A stretch of DNA of 64,000 nucleotides from Prorocentrum cordatum (GCA_963575745.1 CAUYUJ010015296.1:46759-110758), one strand, 5' to 3'. Shown: positions 10,196-20,600, counted from the stretch's first letter. Notes: generated by a model not told the origin, from the letters alone. Program-made: numbers and translations.

Positions 10196-10403
10196 ATAGG
10201 GGAACAAAAAGTGGCATGAACATCAAAACTCGGAGGTCCGCGCGGATATCTCGGATCCGCGCTGGAACCCCTCGTGGCGGCGCCTCCGGCGCCGCCCCTG
10301 GCGCGCTCCGCTCGCCAGGGAGAGGGGGGTCCAGCGCCGCTCCGAGACATTCGCGCGGACCTCCGAGTTGTTATGTTTATGCCACTTTCGTTTGTTCCCC
10401 TAT
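10196..10403. mobile_element. Fold-back element of the GCGCGGA/GGCGGCGCC family, 208 bp
   Basis: The ends are ATAGGGGAACAAAAAGTGGC and its imperfect mirror GCCACTTTCGTTTGTTCCCC plus TAT. The inverted arms continue through CTCGGAGGTCCGCGCGGA, about 48 bp in all. The centre holds GGCGGCGCCTCCGGCGCC. Related cores occur at 6,046-6,360, 19,545-19,680 and 22,150-22,240. Confidence 0.75.
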
Positions 10404-10879
10404 GGGCAGGCCCTCGCGAGAGCGATCCCCGTGCCCGCGGGTGCCGGGCGGTGGCCCACAGCAGAGGGTGCGGGGGCGCCCGTGGTGTGCTCGTGCACGC
10501 TCGTGCCGGCGGTGGCCGCCCGGGCTCGGAGGCTCGGCGAGGCAGCGCTCGCGTGCCCTGGCGTGCGGGTCCGCGCGGAGCGCCTCGGCCAAGCAGCGCT
10601 GCCGCCGCTCCAGGCGCCCGGTCTCGTCCGCCAGGGCCTGCGCCTCGCGCGAGCAAGAGGGCGGAGCCGGCTGCCTGCCTGGGACGGTGCGACCTCCATG
10701 CCGCTGGACTTGTTGTTGTGGTTGTTGGCGACACGGTGCCTTTGCCGTGGACGCCCTCGGCCGGAGGCCGAGACAGTAGTTAGAGGTGTCGAAAATGCCG
10801 GCCAGACGTCGCCTTAAGCCACATCCGGCCGGAGGCAGAAGAAGTGGTGAAGGACCACAGCCAAAAAGAGTCGCCAACT
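10404..10879. other. No recognisable gene
   Basis: All frames are open because of GC content. A minus-strand Ala/Arg/Glu-rich stretch near 10,650-10,500 is the only protein-like section and matches nothing I know. Confidence 0.3.
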
Positions 10880-11414
10880 CAGCCTAACCAGCTCGCTCCA
10901 TGCCGCTGGACTTCATGGTGGCATCTCGCCCTGCGCCATGCCGCGGTCGGTGCAGCTGAGGATGTATAGCTGGCCCAGGTCCCGTTCTCGGCGGCGCTCA
11001 GGAAAAGGGCGTCGCTGTGCATGATGAGGCACAGGTCCTCCGGCTGGATACTCCGAACAGTCTTTCTGTTGCTGCAGTCGCCTCGCCAGGGCGTTGGTAC
11101 GTCCGATTCGGCCCAGGGTGGGACGAGGCAAGGCTGGTTGACACTGAGAAACCTGAGCGCTCTTGTCGGGCCGCGTCTGGCTAGACAGCCGTCCGCTTTG
11201 GCCTACGAGTCGGCGGAGTCCAGCCACCTCAGGCCCCGTAGCGGGCTCGCTGTCAGCCGCACGCCGTCGAACCGTCAATGGCTCTAGCTCCTGGTAGGGC
11301 GTGGTTTTACGTGTGGCGATGTCGAAGGTCTCCTGGTCTTGGTTAAGCAAGGTGCCAGAGTACTCGCCCTCCCCGATGGCCCACTTGCGGACGAGAAATT
11401 GTTGACGCTTCGCG
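10880..11414 (-). pseudogene. Ty1/copia-like pol, C-terminal part (end of RT, RNase H start)
   Basis: Minus-strand reading gives RKWAIGEGEYSGTLLNQ (about 11,390-11,340), then TPYQELEPL, then GLRRLVGQSGRLSSQTRPD. The TRPD motif lies near 11,165-11,176. This order is typical of the end of copia-type reverse transcriptase and the connection to RNase H. Further on, a shifted frame gives LCLIMHSDA, the first acidic RNase H motif, at about 11,015-11,041. Another shift gives SYILSCTDRGMAQGEMPP. At least two frameshifts make it non-functional. It is the downstream continuation of 13,481-14,026, separated by the 11,415-13,480 insertion. Confidence 0.75.
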
Positions 11415-13480
11415 AATCCCCACCAGCCCCTATCTGGCCCTCGGCCCTGCTGTAGCTGCTTTCACCACACCGGCGCGCTCCAGCCCCCGCGCCCCCTGGT
11501 TCCCACCGTGCTGGTGCGGCTCTCCCCCACGGTTGGGCTACCGGCCTCGCTCCTTCCTTCCCCCCTGCCCCTGTGGCTGTCCTGTCCCAGGGCTTGGGGC
11601 TCCCGAGTGCACGTGGTACAGCCTGTGCGCTCCCGGCTGCCGGCCGACCGTGTCGTTTCGCCCACGGTCCCTGGCGGCGTCGCCCACGGCCAGCTCTTGC
11701 TACCTCGATCCGGCGTTAAGGCGTGGATCTCCATGGTCGGGCAGCCCTCAGTCGCCTGTAATAGCATGAGAGTGCGCGTGGCCTCCCCTGGTCCGGTAGT
11801 TCAGGCGCTGACGGTGTCGAGTTCCTCCATCGTCCCCCTGGCTGCCTCGCCCGTGTCCGGCGCTTTCCGTGGCCGGATCCTCGCTGGATCAGTACTACTC
11901 TCCGGGGTTTTGGTGTGCGACTTTGGTGGCGCCACCCAGTGCACCAGTTTGGGCCGTGTCGGGCACCCACGGCAGTCTTCCCAGTGTACCGACTGGTAAC
12001 CTCCTTGGTCACACATTGGCAGAGCGCCGCGCCATTTTGGTTGCGTCCCAACTGTGGTTGGTTAATTCGCTGCAGCTCAATTCAAACCTGGTGACCCTGC
12101 TCCCTGGTTGTCGCACGCTTGCAGCTCCCTGGCAGCCCCGGCAGCTTGCAGTCCCCGCCCCCGGCACCTCGTGCGGCCCCGGCGCTGAAGCTTCCCCCGG
12201 CGGAAGGTCCTGCTCTGCTCCGCGCTAGGTAATTAGGCCCCCGCGCGGCCTGCTCGGACCTTACTCGCCGCTGGCGCTCTCGCCTGCGGCTGCTAACCAG
12301 AAAGAATCCCCACCAGCCCATCCAGAAACGATGCCCAGAGGAATTGCCTGGATCAGGGAAGTGGGCAGCACACAGAGGAAGCCATTATGAGACATCTTGG
12401 GATATCTTGAGCCATCTTGGAGGTCATCTTGGGCTCTCCCAGGCGCTCTTGGAGTCATCTGAATGAGTGCTCCCCCCCAAGAGGCCAACATGTGGCTAAA
12501 ACCTTCGTGAAATAAATGATTTGGCATTCTCGCCGAGGCCTCTTGGAGCATCTTGTGTGCCTCTGGGGGGTCTCTTGGGGCCTCTTGGGGGTCTCTTGGG
12601 AGCCTCCTGGGGGCCTCTTGGGGGCCTATTGGGGCCATCTTGGGGCCATCTTGGGACCTCTTGGGGCCTCCTGGGCGTTTCTTGGGGCCATCTTGGAGGA
12701 GATCGATCAAACAAAAGGGGAGTATGAATTAGCGTCCCCCCCAGGAGGCCAAAATGGGGCCAAAACCCTAGTAAAACCGGTGATTTTGGCTTCCTCGCCG
12801 AGGCCGTTTTGGCATTCTCGCCGAGGCCTCTTGGAGCATCTTGGGTGCCTCTGGGGGGTCTCTTGGGGCCTCTTGGGGGTCTTTTGTTGGGGGCCTCCTG
12901 GGGGCCTCTTAGGGGCCTCTTAGGGCCGTCTTGATGCCATTTGGGGCCAACTTGAAGGAGATCGATTAAACAAAAGGGGAGTATTAATGAGCGTCCCCCC
13001 CAGGAGGCCAAAATGGGGCCAAAACCTTAGTAAAACCGGTGATTTTGGCTTCCTCGTCGAGGCCGTTTTGGCATTCTCGCCGAGGCCTCTTGGAGCATCT
13101 TGGGTGCCTCTGGGGGGTCTCTTGGGGCCTCTTGGGGGTCTCTTGGGGGCCTCCTGGGGGCCTCTTGGCGGCCATCTTGGGGCCATCTTGGGACCTCTTG
13201 GGGCCTCCTGGGCGCTTCTTGGGGCCATCTTGAAGGAGATCTATCAAAGAAGTGCGGAGCATTAGCATTAATTAGCCTCGCCCCCCCAGGAGGCCAAATG
13301 GAGCCAAAACCTTAGTAAAATCAAGGATTTTGGCTTCCTCGCCGATTGGCTGACACCTCGCGGCCCCCCCCCAGATCCACGGGGAGGGGGTAGAGGGGTA
13401 AACCCCTCCCCGAAGGGGAAGAAGGAGGAGTGGAAGAGGAAACGCCCTAAACCACCGACGCCCAGAGGGCTGGTGGGATT
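11415..13480. mobile_element. 2.07-kb insertion with short inverted ends, splitting the copia-like pol
   Basis: It begins AATCCCCACCAGCCCC and ends GGGCTGGTGGGATT, inverted repeats of about 14 bp. On the minus strand the RT frame stops at KLK just before it and resumes with FAKRQQFLVRKW just after, so the insert occupies the middle of RT. The end sequence occurs once more inside at about 12,304, suggesting a composite. It contains no recognised transposase; 11,462-12,300 is open in several GC-rich frames only. No target-site duplication could be fixed. Confidence 0.45.
12466..13345. repeat. Tandem repeat, four units of about 260-285 bp, built on GGCC-AAGA words
   Basis: Each unit starts with a C-rich run and AGGAGGCCAAAATGGGGCC-type sequence (about 12,468, 12,731, 12,991 and 13,275). 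It continues with AAAACCNTAGTAAAACC and TTCTCGCCGAGGCCTCTTGG, then a long run of TCTTGGGGGCCTC minisatellite. GGAGATCGATCAAACAAAAG closes the units. The first unit is degenerate. The Leu/Gly/Ser (plus) and Pro/Arg/Lys (minus) frames are artefacts. Confidence 0.8.
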
Positions 13481-14026
13481 TGATCTTGAGCTTCTGGACG
13501 GCTGCATCGAAGGTCAACCCGTGGCCTGCGATCAGCACGTCGTCGACATGGGCCACCAGCGCTCCACAGAGCTGGCTCAGATCATCCCGAAGAAAGAAGA
13601 GGCACGGATCGAGCTTGGAGCACGTCCATGCCTTGCCTTCTCTGGAGACCTGGTCGGTAAGCCATCTTTGTATATTTGAATGCCATCGGCATGGTGCGTC
13701 GTCTAGGGCGTACAGCGGCAACAGCTCAAACTCATGATCAGGATGAAGGCCTGACAGCCCTCCCGACGGCTACTTCGCAAAGAGAGGAGCATCAGGTCGC
13801 TGCAAGGGATAATGCACCACGAATGTAGCCAATTTGCATTTTCCGCTGGTGCGAAGCTGCCAACTGGGGGGTGAGCATGCGAGCGTTTTGGGACACCGTC
13901 GGAGCCGCAGTCCGTTTCCAGTAGACCAGCTGGAGCGCGTCCGGGTCCTTGAAGCTTGACCAGCTCCTTGCCCTCCGCATCCTGCTTCAGGGTGAGCACG
14001 AACATGGTGTCGACCAGCCTGTCAGT
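13481..14026 (-). pseudogene. Ty1/copia-like reverse transcriptase, N-terminal and palm region
   Basis: Read N to C on the minus strand: LVDTMFVLTLKQDAEGKELVK (about 14,020-13,955), then after a small deletion DPDALQLVYWKRTAAPTV and LTPQLAASHQRKMQIG. Next, in another frame, come PLYALDDAPCRWHSNIQ (about 13,715), SKLDPCLFFLRDD and LVAHVDDVLIAGHG. HVDD, the catalytic aspartate pair of copia RT, is at 13,539-13,550. The usual R-LV-KG block before DPD is missing and at least two frameshifts separate the blocks, so it is a fossil. It ends abruptly at the 11,415-13,480 insertion. Confidence 0.85.
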
Positions 14027-14213
14027 GACGAACCAACAACACACATTCATACCCATAGGGGCATCGGAGAGGGCGATGGGTGCGTGTTGTCGGATGGGGG
14101 TCCCCGTTCGAACGGGAGCGTTCCCCAGGGTCCGCCAACCCGCACCCATACCCATAGCCAGTCCTCCTCCCAACGACCTCCCTATGGGTATGGGTGTGTG
14201 TTGTTCGTTCGTC
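14027..14213. mobile_element. 187-bp fold-back element inserted in the copia-like pol
   Basis: The left end GACGAACCAACAACACACAT with CATACCCATAGGG is mirrored by CCCTATGGGTATGGGTGTGT and GTTGTTCGTTCGTC, giving arms of about 34 bp. AGT lies immediately outside both ends, an apparent 3-bp target duplication. Removing the element brings AKESGETKRSRAD next to RLVDTMFVLTLKQD in the pol reading, so it inserted into a pre-existing copia element. Confidence 0.75.
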
Positions 14214-14740
14214 AGTCTGCGCGCGACCTCTTGGTCTCACCTGATTCCTTCGCGCTGCAGACACGCACGGCAGGCCTCTCCTGATCGGCGGTCTGCCACT
14301 CAGCCAGCTTGGCGGCGGCGACGCCTTCGGTGAGATCCGGGCGAAGCTTCTCGGTGATCTCCCTGCGGCCCCTGGTCAGCAGGACCTCGCAGCAGGGGCC
14401 ACCAAGCCAACGACGGCCATAGAGATAGCGTAAGGGTCCACGATCGTGGACGATGCCGTGATGGGTCGCGGCAGCATCACCCCCAGCACGCCCTCCCGTG
14501 TCGGGCGGCAGCAGGCTCAGCGGGACCCGTGCGCGATGTCGAGGAAGCCGGGTGCTGGTCACCTGCCGTGTCAGTGCGCAGACGCCGTGGTACAGTCGAC
14601 CCGCACAGGAAGTATGAGCGGCTTTCCGAGGTGACCCGTGCATCCTTCCCCGTCGGCCCACTCTTGGCCGCTTCACGCTGGCCGCGCCCCGCTCGCAAAG
14701 CGTCGACCTGGCCTTCCAAGGCCTCTGCATCCTCATCGTG
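14214..14740 (-). pseudogene. Ty1/copia-like polyprotein, segment upstream of RT
   Basis: The minus-strand frame shows REITEKLRPDLTEGVAAAK, LAEWQTADQERPAVRV and AKESGETKRSRAD running into the RT part after the 14,027-14,213 element. The reading farther upstream (to about 14,740) is less certain; another frame has a helical stretch, ALEGQVDALRAGRGQREAAK. I infer the linker between integrase and RT. No integrase catalytic motif or zinc knuckle was identified. Confidence 0.5.
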
Positions 14741-14999
14741 CATCCTTGTTACACGGGTTGACTGTGGTCGACCTTGGATGTCAACAACTCCCTGCGCCAC
14801 CACGGCATCGGAACCCGCTTCCACCACATCCTTAGCTGGCCGCTTTGCCGTGCGGGTCAGCCCCGAGCCCGTCCGAGTTCTCCAGCGACAGAGGCATATG
14901 GGAGCATTGTGTCAATGATGGCCTCAGTAGCGGCATCTGGTAGCGGTGGCGATGGTGCTGGGATTATAAAAGTCGTCGGTCTTTGACAGTCTGTACTTT
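14741..14999. other. No recognisable gene; possible remnant of the copia-like element
   Basis: No long terminal repeat or primer-binding site was found at either end of the pol fragments. Confidence 0.3.
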
Positions 15000-15425
15000 T
15001 GGATCCTCTGATTCCAGTAAGACCGACGCATGCATATATACATGCATGCAGACATGCACACGTACTTACCGGTTGACGTACTTAGTTTCATACATACATG
15101 CAACAAGCATACAATCATTCATAAAACATACATGAATACACAGGCATGTACATACTTATCCATATTTGTGCACACATAGTTATGCATGCCCGCATATTGT
15201 ACACGTCGTATGCAGTTGTGCTCCTACAGCAGGACATGAGCTCCCATATGCTTATGTATGTTTGTGTGTATATGTTTCATGTCCTGGCGCATATACCATT
15301 GGGGTGCGTACGCACATGTCGGTCGCCACACACATCTATATACACGTACATAATGGTTACATAGAAATGTGCATGTACATCTCGGTGTTCTTGTGAGCAT
15401 GTACATCTACACACATATAGTTGTC
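15000..15425. repeat. AT-richer, CATA/TGTA-rich tract
   Basis: Irregular words such as CATACATGCA, GCATATATACATGC, TGTGTGTATATG and ATGTACAT, in marked compositional contrast to the GC-rich flanks. Small Tyr/Cys/Met/His-rich frames on both strands are not credible genes. Confidence 0.5.
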
Positions 15426-15734
15426 TTTCGGCACATCCCGCTACCGGGCCTGGATAGTGGACATGAGGCCTCTGTTTGAGGCTTCGCGGGGTCCCTTGGA
15501 AAGCCTCTCCAGGGTCTTCGGGAAGCATTCACTTGGCCTCTTGGGGGCTTCTTGGGGGCGTCTCGGTTTCTGAACGTTCCCGTCGTTTTGACCGATCGTT
15601 TTGAACGGCTTCGCTGAGCATCGTTGACTCCTGGCCAGGGGGAGCGCGATCGGTTTCGGAAGCTTCGAAAACAGTAGCGTGATCGCCCTCCGTCGCCGCC
15701 TCATGCTCTGCATCAATGGCCACCAAACGCTGCT
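15426..15734. other. No recognisable gene
   Basis: Includes a short GGCC-AAGA-like patch (TTGGCCTCTTGGGGGCTTCTTGGGGGC, about 15,530-15,560). A minus-strand frame 15,726-15,529 has ordinary composition (Glu/Ala/Ser/Thr-rich, 65 codons) but no recognised relative. Confidence 0.3.
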
Positions 15735-15759
15735 ATTTTCTATAAGTTCTATAGCATCC

Positions 15760-16430
15760 GAAAGCGAAGGGCCAAAACACCCGAAACGAAGCTCCCGCCT
15801 GAGAGGTGCAAACAAACACTCAAAACGAGGCTCCCGCATGAGAGGTCCCAACAAAACCCAAAGAAATCCAAGAGCCACCCCTCTCATCCTTGGAAATGTC
15901 CCAAAAAACTTAAAAAACACCCAAAGTTCCAGAGGAGAACTCCTCCTCCACCCCGCTTCCTCTTCTTCTTACCCGTCAAACAACACACTCAAAACGAGGC
16001 TCCCGCCTGAGAGGTACCAAAAACCACACCCAAAAGGAGGTCCTCGCCTGAGAGGCCCCCAAAACATATCCAAAACGAGGCTCCCGCCTGAGAGGTCCCG
16101 AAAAAAACCAAAGAAATCCAAGAGCCACCCCTCTCATTCCTGTAACTGCCACAAAAGAACCCGAAACACCCAACGTTCCAGAGGAGAACTCCTCCTCATC
16201 TTCCAGAGGGCGGGTAAGAAGAGGAGGAAGCGGGGAGGGGGGAGGAGTTCTCCTCTGAAGCTTTGTTTGTTTTTGGGGGGCAGTTACAAGGATGAGGGGG
16301 GTGGCTCTTGGACGTCTTTGGGTTTTTTTGGGGGCCTCTCAGGCGGGAGCCTCGTTTTGAGTGTTTCTTTTGGACCTCTCAGGCGGGAGCATCGTGTTGG
16401 GACCTCTCAGGCGGGAGCACCGTCACGTGG
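15760..16430. repeat. Large inverted-repeat cluster (GAGGCTCCCGCCTGAGAGG family)
   Basis: The left side has two or three direct copies of CAAAACGAGGCTCCCGCCTG, GAGAGGT, AAGAAATCCAAGAGCCACCC and CTCTCAT (about 15,800-15,960 and 15,975-16,205). The right side (about 16,205-16,430) carries the same words inverted: AGGATGAGGGGGGTGGCTCT, TGGGTTTTTTTGGGGGCCTC and TCAGGCGGGAGCCTCGTTTT. The outermost arms could pair over some 160 bp. Confidence 0.7.
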
Positions 16431-16499
16431 GAGGTTCATGCTCTTCTCCTTCCTTTCCCTTTCTCCCTTTCTTTCCTTCCTCCTCCCTCACCCTCCTCC

Positions 16500-16625
16500 T
16501 CCTCCTCACTCTCTCTCTCTCTCTCTCTCTCTCCCCCTCTCTCCCCCCCTCTCTGTCTCTCCCTCTCTCTCTCTCTCTCTCCCTCATTACGTACTATCTC
16601 TCTCTCATTATCTCGTTTCCTCTCT
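16500..16625. repeat. (CT)n microsatellite region
   Basis: Long CT-repeat runs interrupted by CCC and TGT, preceded by TCC triplets. Confidence 0.9.
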
Positions 16626-16631
16626 CCCTCT

Positions 16632-17175
16632 CTATGTCGGAAGCGCAATACTTCTTCACTGTTGGAACGCAATGCTCTGGATCCATCGAAGCGCAATGCT
16701 TCGTCCTCGTCGGAAGCGCAATGGTTCCTTCTCGTCGGAAGCGCAATGTTTCCTCCTCGTCGGAGGCGCCATGCTTCCTCCTCGTCGGAAGCGCAATGTT
16801 TCCTCCTCGTCGGAGCAACGCCTTGGATCCGTCGAAGCGCAAGGATTCGTGCTTGTCGGAAGCGCAATGTTTCCTATTCGTCGGGGGCGCAATGTTTCCT
16901 GTGTGTCGGAAGCGCAATGTTTCCTCTCTGTAAGAATCGCAATGTTTCCTCCTCGTCAGAAGCGCAATGCTTCATGTTTGGTGGAACGCAGTGTTCTGTA
17001 TTCACCGAAGCGCAATGCTTCGTCCTCGTCGGAAGCGCAATGTTTCCTCCTCGTCGGAAGCGCAACGTTTCCTCCTCTGTCGGAAGCGCAATGTTTCCTC
17101 ATCGTCGGAAAGCAATGCTCTGGACCCCTCGAAGCGCAGGGCTACGTGCTTGTCGGAAGCGCAATGTTTCCTCCC
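16632..17175. repeat. 25-bp tandem repeat, about 21 units
   Basis: The unit is GCGCAATGTTTCCTCCTCG plus TCGGAA; unit starts at 16,741, 16,766 and 16,791 give the exact period. Some units vary to GCAATGCTCTGGATCC. Because 25 is not a multiple of three, the same peptide words move between frames, so the long open frame here (15,679-17,199) is not a gene. Confidence 0.9.
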
Positions 17176-17304
17176 CCTCCCTTCCATTCCCAGGCATGAA
17201 GGTCGGTGCGACGCCCGATTCGGTGAGAGACACATAATTCGCGACATGGGAAGGGATGGGAGGGACGGGTAGGATGTCAGATGTAGCGCGAGCGCACCTA
17301 GCTT

Positions 17305-17310
<6 letters not shown>

Positions 17311-17341
<31 letters not shown>

Positions 17342-17357
17342 CTCTCTATCTTTCTTT

Positions 17358-17389
<32 letters not shown>

Positions 17390-17512
17390 GATCCCTCCCT
17401 CCCTCCCTCCCTCCCCTCCCCCCCTCCACCCCCGTCCCCCCTATATAAGTATATCCATCTCTCCTTCTCTCTCTCTCTCTCTCTCTCTTTCTTCTCTTTC
17501 TCTCTCAACCTG
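17311..17512. repeat. (CT)n and (CCCT)n microsatellite region
   Basis: Three CT-repeat blocks separated by TTTCTTTTC, CCCTCCCTCC and CCCCCGTCCCCCCTATATAAG. Confidence 0.9.
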
Positions 17513-18559
17513 CCTCCATCATTTGCTCGTCGGCAGCCTCCTCAGCAGTTCCTTCGCCCGTCACATTCATACTGTCGTTGTCTCGACGTCGTTTCCGTAG
17601 CGTTCCGCGTGGGTCGAGCACTTCCTTCTTCGCTCTCGCACCCTCCACCTAGACTTCGCGCCTTCGCCATGCTCGCCCTGGTGGGTTACGCGGCCAAGAC
17701 CCAGCACCCCGTGAAGGCGAGCACAGGCTGCGCATATACCGTTGAAAAGAAATGGGCGACACAATAAAGAAAAAACGCTTAACACATGATGTAGTGCAAA
17801 GGTACGCGGCTGAATTAGAAAAACCGTCGGGACCGTCCAGAAACCGAGACGGCTTCTTGGGGGCCATATGTTGGGCTATTTCGATCCAGTTTTGGGATCC
17901 TTTTGAGTCATTTTGAGGCTTCCTTGGGCCGTCTTAAGAATCTCTTGTAAACCTCCGGGGCCGTAATGGAGCCGTCTTGGAGGCCTCTGGGTTCGTTCAA
18001 AGAATTAGCGAATTCCCTTTCTGTGTTATACTGAAGCCCTCTTGGGCCGTCCCGTGGCCCTCTTGGAGACCTCTTTCAGCTGCTTGGGCCAGCTTGGGAA
18101 CATCTGGGAGGCCCCTTGCCCTGGTGACGGAATTTGCCCACACCATAACTTGTACTGTATATATGTATGTATTTGTGTGTATATGTATGTATGTATATAG
18201 TTATATACATATATAGTTCCGCATCGACTGCGCGACATACGTGTCTAGAAACACATTGCTTGATGCCCACGTTGACCAACAGTCTGTACGTGCTAACGTG
18301 GTGCATCCGTTTGTATACACACAAACATTAAGTGTGCACGTCGTGGACCGGACACGTTCCTCTGACAAAACCTTGATATTTGAAAACGTAAGTTGTGAAG
18401 CTCACGACATCTCCTTCCCGATCCGCCGAAGCGAAGAGATTGTAGCATCGTGAGATTACCCACTGGAACCCCAGGCGCTTTTTCTGAGCCGGAACGACCT
18501 GTGAAAACCCTTGGGCCCGAAACTGGGCGACAGCGCACAGCTCAAAACGATTGAGGCTC
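17513..18559. other. No recognisable gene
   Basis: Contains a short GGCC-AAGA-type block (17,860-18,120) and a TATGTATGT/ATATAC microsatellite (18,150-18,215). No coherent coding frame was seen. Confidence 0.4.
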
Positions 18560-18728
18560 CAGGATCTCAGGGCCCCGCGGCCCCCGGGCCCCCGACCTCA
18601 TGATTGGTTCACAGCGTCGAACCCCATTTGCAGAGGTCTCGACCCACTCCCCGGTGCCAGCTTTTTGCCTTGAGGCGTCTTCTCGACGGCCCCGCAGCCC
18701 CCAGGAAGGGCTTCCAGAGGCCGAACAC
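18560..18728 (+). repeat. Dispersed repeat with GAGGCCGAACA end, copy 1
   Basis: Shared order of words with 25,323-25,472, 57,720-57,853 and 58,360-58,500: TCATGATT-type start, CAGCGT or CATGACG, GAGGTC-CGACCCA-TCCCCGG, CTTTTTGC-like T-run, GACGGTCCCGAGGCC-like segment and CCAGAGGCCGAACA. Copies are diverged but collinear. Confidence 0.5.
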
Positions 18729-19359
18729 ACAGGAAACAAGATGCCAGTCGATCGATCTCTTCGGGACTCGAGGGTGCAGGGATCCTCCCGGCACGGCCGC
18801 GCCCGGGGAGGTCTCGGCGCGGCGCCCGGTCACGGCCCTGGCCTCGCCGGCGCAGCGGGCCCCCGCTTCGGCGGCCCCGGCGCCCCGCCAGGCGGGGCGC
18901 GCCCCCGGGGGCAGACCTCAGCGCTGCTGCTGCAGCGTGGGGCCATGAGGCACCGCAGAGCAGCAGACGGCACAGACAGACGGTCATCCGAGGAGCCCCC
19001 CTTTGCCTTGGCCCCCTGGCCAAGCGCCCCCTCGGGACACTGGCTAGGCAGCCAATTCCTGATCCGACGGGCGCGGCAGGCCCGGCCCAGCAGCCCCTGG
19101 TATCAGCGTCTAGCCCCCTGAGCCGGATCAAGCGCCTATCTGACCCCACCCCCGCCAAGGCAGGGGGACGAGGAGCATGAGGTCATGATCATGATTTGTG
19201 CCAGGATCCCCAGAGTTCCCAAAGTTCCTGATGTTCCGCACGGGCTGCATAAACGAGGGCCGCTGGATAGTCTGGAACTCCTGGAACATTTCCTGAGCCA
19301 ATCGCATCATGACACCATTCCCGTTCTAGGTCAGGAACTCTGGCTCAGGTTGTTGCTCC
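18729..19359. other. No recognisable gene
   Basis: GC-rich with overlapping open frames on both strands and no recognised protein. A less GC-rich patch at 19,180-19,350 has scattered short inverted words (for example GTCATGATCATGAT) only. Confidence 0.35.
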
Positions 19360-19525
19360 GCCGATTCTGGCCCACCACGCTTCGGAGCGACACGCTCTAC
19401 ATTTTCCGACTCCCAAGCGTCAACGTCTGGAGCCTTTCCAACCCTCCCGCTCCGCAGAACGGAGCGACACGCTATTCGCTTGCATGGCATAGCGTGTCGC
19501 TGGGGCCGCCGCCGCGACACCCGAA
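19360..19525 (+). repeat. Dispersed repeat with CTGGCCCACCACGCTTCGG, copy 1
   Basis: The word CTGGCCCACCACGCTTCGG, then AGAGCGACGCG-like and GGGGCCGCCGC words, recur in the same order at 23,190-23,365. A more diverged version is at about 31,335-31,500. Confidence 0.5.
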
Positions 19526-19544
19526 GCGAAAGTTCCCGACTGTA

Positions 19545-19680
19545 GTTGTTCGGAGCTCCCCGCGATTTTTTGGGATCAGCGCTGGGCCCATGGCGGCGCC
19601 TCCGGCGCCGCCCCTGCCGCGCATCTGGCGCCAGGAAGGGGGTTTCGGCGTTGACCCAAGAGACCAGCGTTGAGCTCCGA
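19545..19680. mobile_element. Degenerate fold-back element of the GGCGGCGCC family
   Basis: GGAGCTCCCCGCG at the left and TTGAGCTCCG at the right surround the family core TGGCGGCGCCTCCGGCGCCG and CCTGCCGCGC, as in the element at 10,196-10,403. The terminal arms are shorter here. Confidence 0.5.
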
Positions 19681-19849
19681 AAAATTGTGCCAATGACTTT
19701 TCTTTGCGCCTCATGCAGCCCGTGGATCTCCGAAGTTCGAAGTTGTTGTAGTTGTAGGTGACAGGCTGCCACTGGCCTTGACACCCGACTGACCCGGGTC
19801 TGGATTGACCGCGAACAGTACGTCCCCGACAGAACTCGTGCTGGGGAAG

Positions 19850-20035
19850 CCCCTGGGTCCAGGGCTCGGGTCGGACGAAATGGGGGGCCAGGGAAAGGGG
19901 GGTTTACGAAATATGCTGCGTGCAGCTGGTTTCGGCTCCGCCGCACGGCGCTTTCCTCGATACATTGGCGCCCCCGGCGCTGGGAGGCGCCGGAGTAATC
20001 AGCTACGTGAGCTGATTCGCCAACCCGCCCGTTGA
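19850..20035 (+). repeat. Diverged copy of the GCTGCGTGCAGCTGGTTTCGG repeat
   Basis: GGAAAGGGGGGTTTACGAAA, TGCTGCGTGCAGCTGGTTTC, TTCCTCGATAC, GGCGCCCCCGGCGC and AATCAGCTACGTGAGCTGAT match, with changes, the tandem pair at 21,274-21,985. A partly inverted relative is at 26,150-26,250. Confidence 0.6.
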
Positions 20036-20439
20036 TATCCCCTTCCTTGCGCCCGCCCTGAGTCCGGGGGTCGGGTTAGAGGAGAGAGGGCCCAAAGCTT
20101 CAGCGTTGCTGTTCCAATCCCAGTGCTTCCCCTGAATCTCGGGCTCGAGGAGGTCGTTTTCGGGTCACGGGGCAGGCTCTTTCTTTCCAGCTCGCGGGGT
20201 CCAGATCCAGAGGAGAGCGGTGACACCGAGCACTTCGAAGAGCAGAAAACGGTGTGAGCATAAACTTTCGACGGTCCGCTCTTGCAGCAAGCAGCGCGAG
20301 ACCGCGGAGCTGCCGACCCGACGGGCCCGTGTCCCACAGGGCCCCCCTTCCTCTCGCATGCCAGGCGACACGGCGCAGGAAGCGCGCAGCCCCTCCGACG
20401 TCGAGCGCGGAGGCATGTGCAGGCCAGGGCGGACGGGGC

Positions 20440-20600
20440 CAGGACAAGGATGAGTTCGTTCCAGAGCGTTCCGGGATGCTCTCAGAGCGTCCTGGAACGC
20501 TCTGAGAGAAGGTCGCGGCGCCCGAGACATCTTCCAGAGCCGCGGGATCGCAGAGATTCTCGATGTATCCTCACCCGATGTTATCCTGGTCCTGACCTCG
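20440..20600 (-). repeat. Diverged antisense copy of the GCGTTCCGGAACGC element
   Basis: In reverse complement this matches 24,178-24,350: GGATAACATCGG, GAGAATC, GGGCGCCGCG, CAGAGCGTTCC and CGCTCTGAGAG-CATCC. The central inverted repeat survives imperfectly. Confidence 0.55.

Noticed and set aside
9325-10734. 469-codon minus-strand open frame
   Set aside because: Built from the GGA/TCC tract and GC-rich fold-back elements. It has Glu/Arg/Gly runs and crosses an inserted element with a visible empty site.
12025-12045. CCATTTTGG resembling the dinoflagellate spliced-leader core
   Set aside because: The flanking bases of the leader are missing, and no gene or splice donor follows. The GGCCATGG word upstream of the array genes is also too different to be a leader relic.
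15679-17199. 506-codon plus-strand open frame
   Set aside because: It runs through an inverted-repeat cluster, a CT microsatellite and a 25-bp satellite. The 25-bp period shifts frame each unit, and the peptide has no consistent character.
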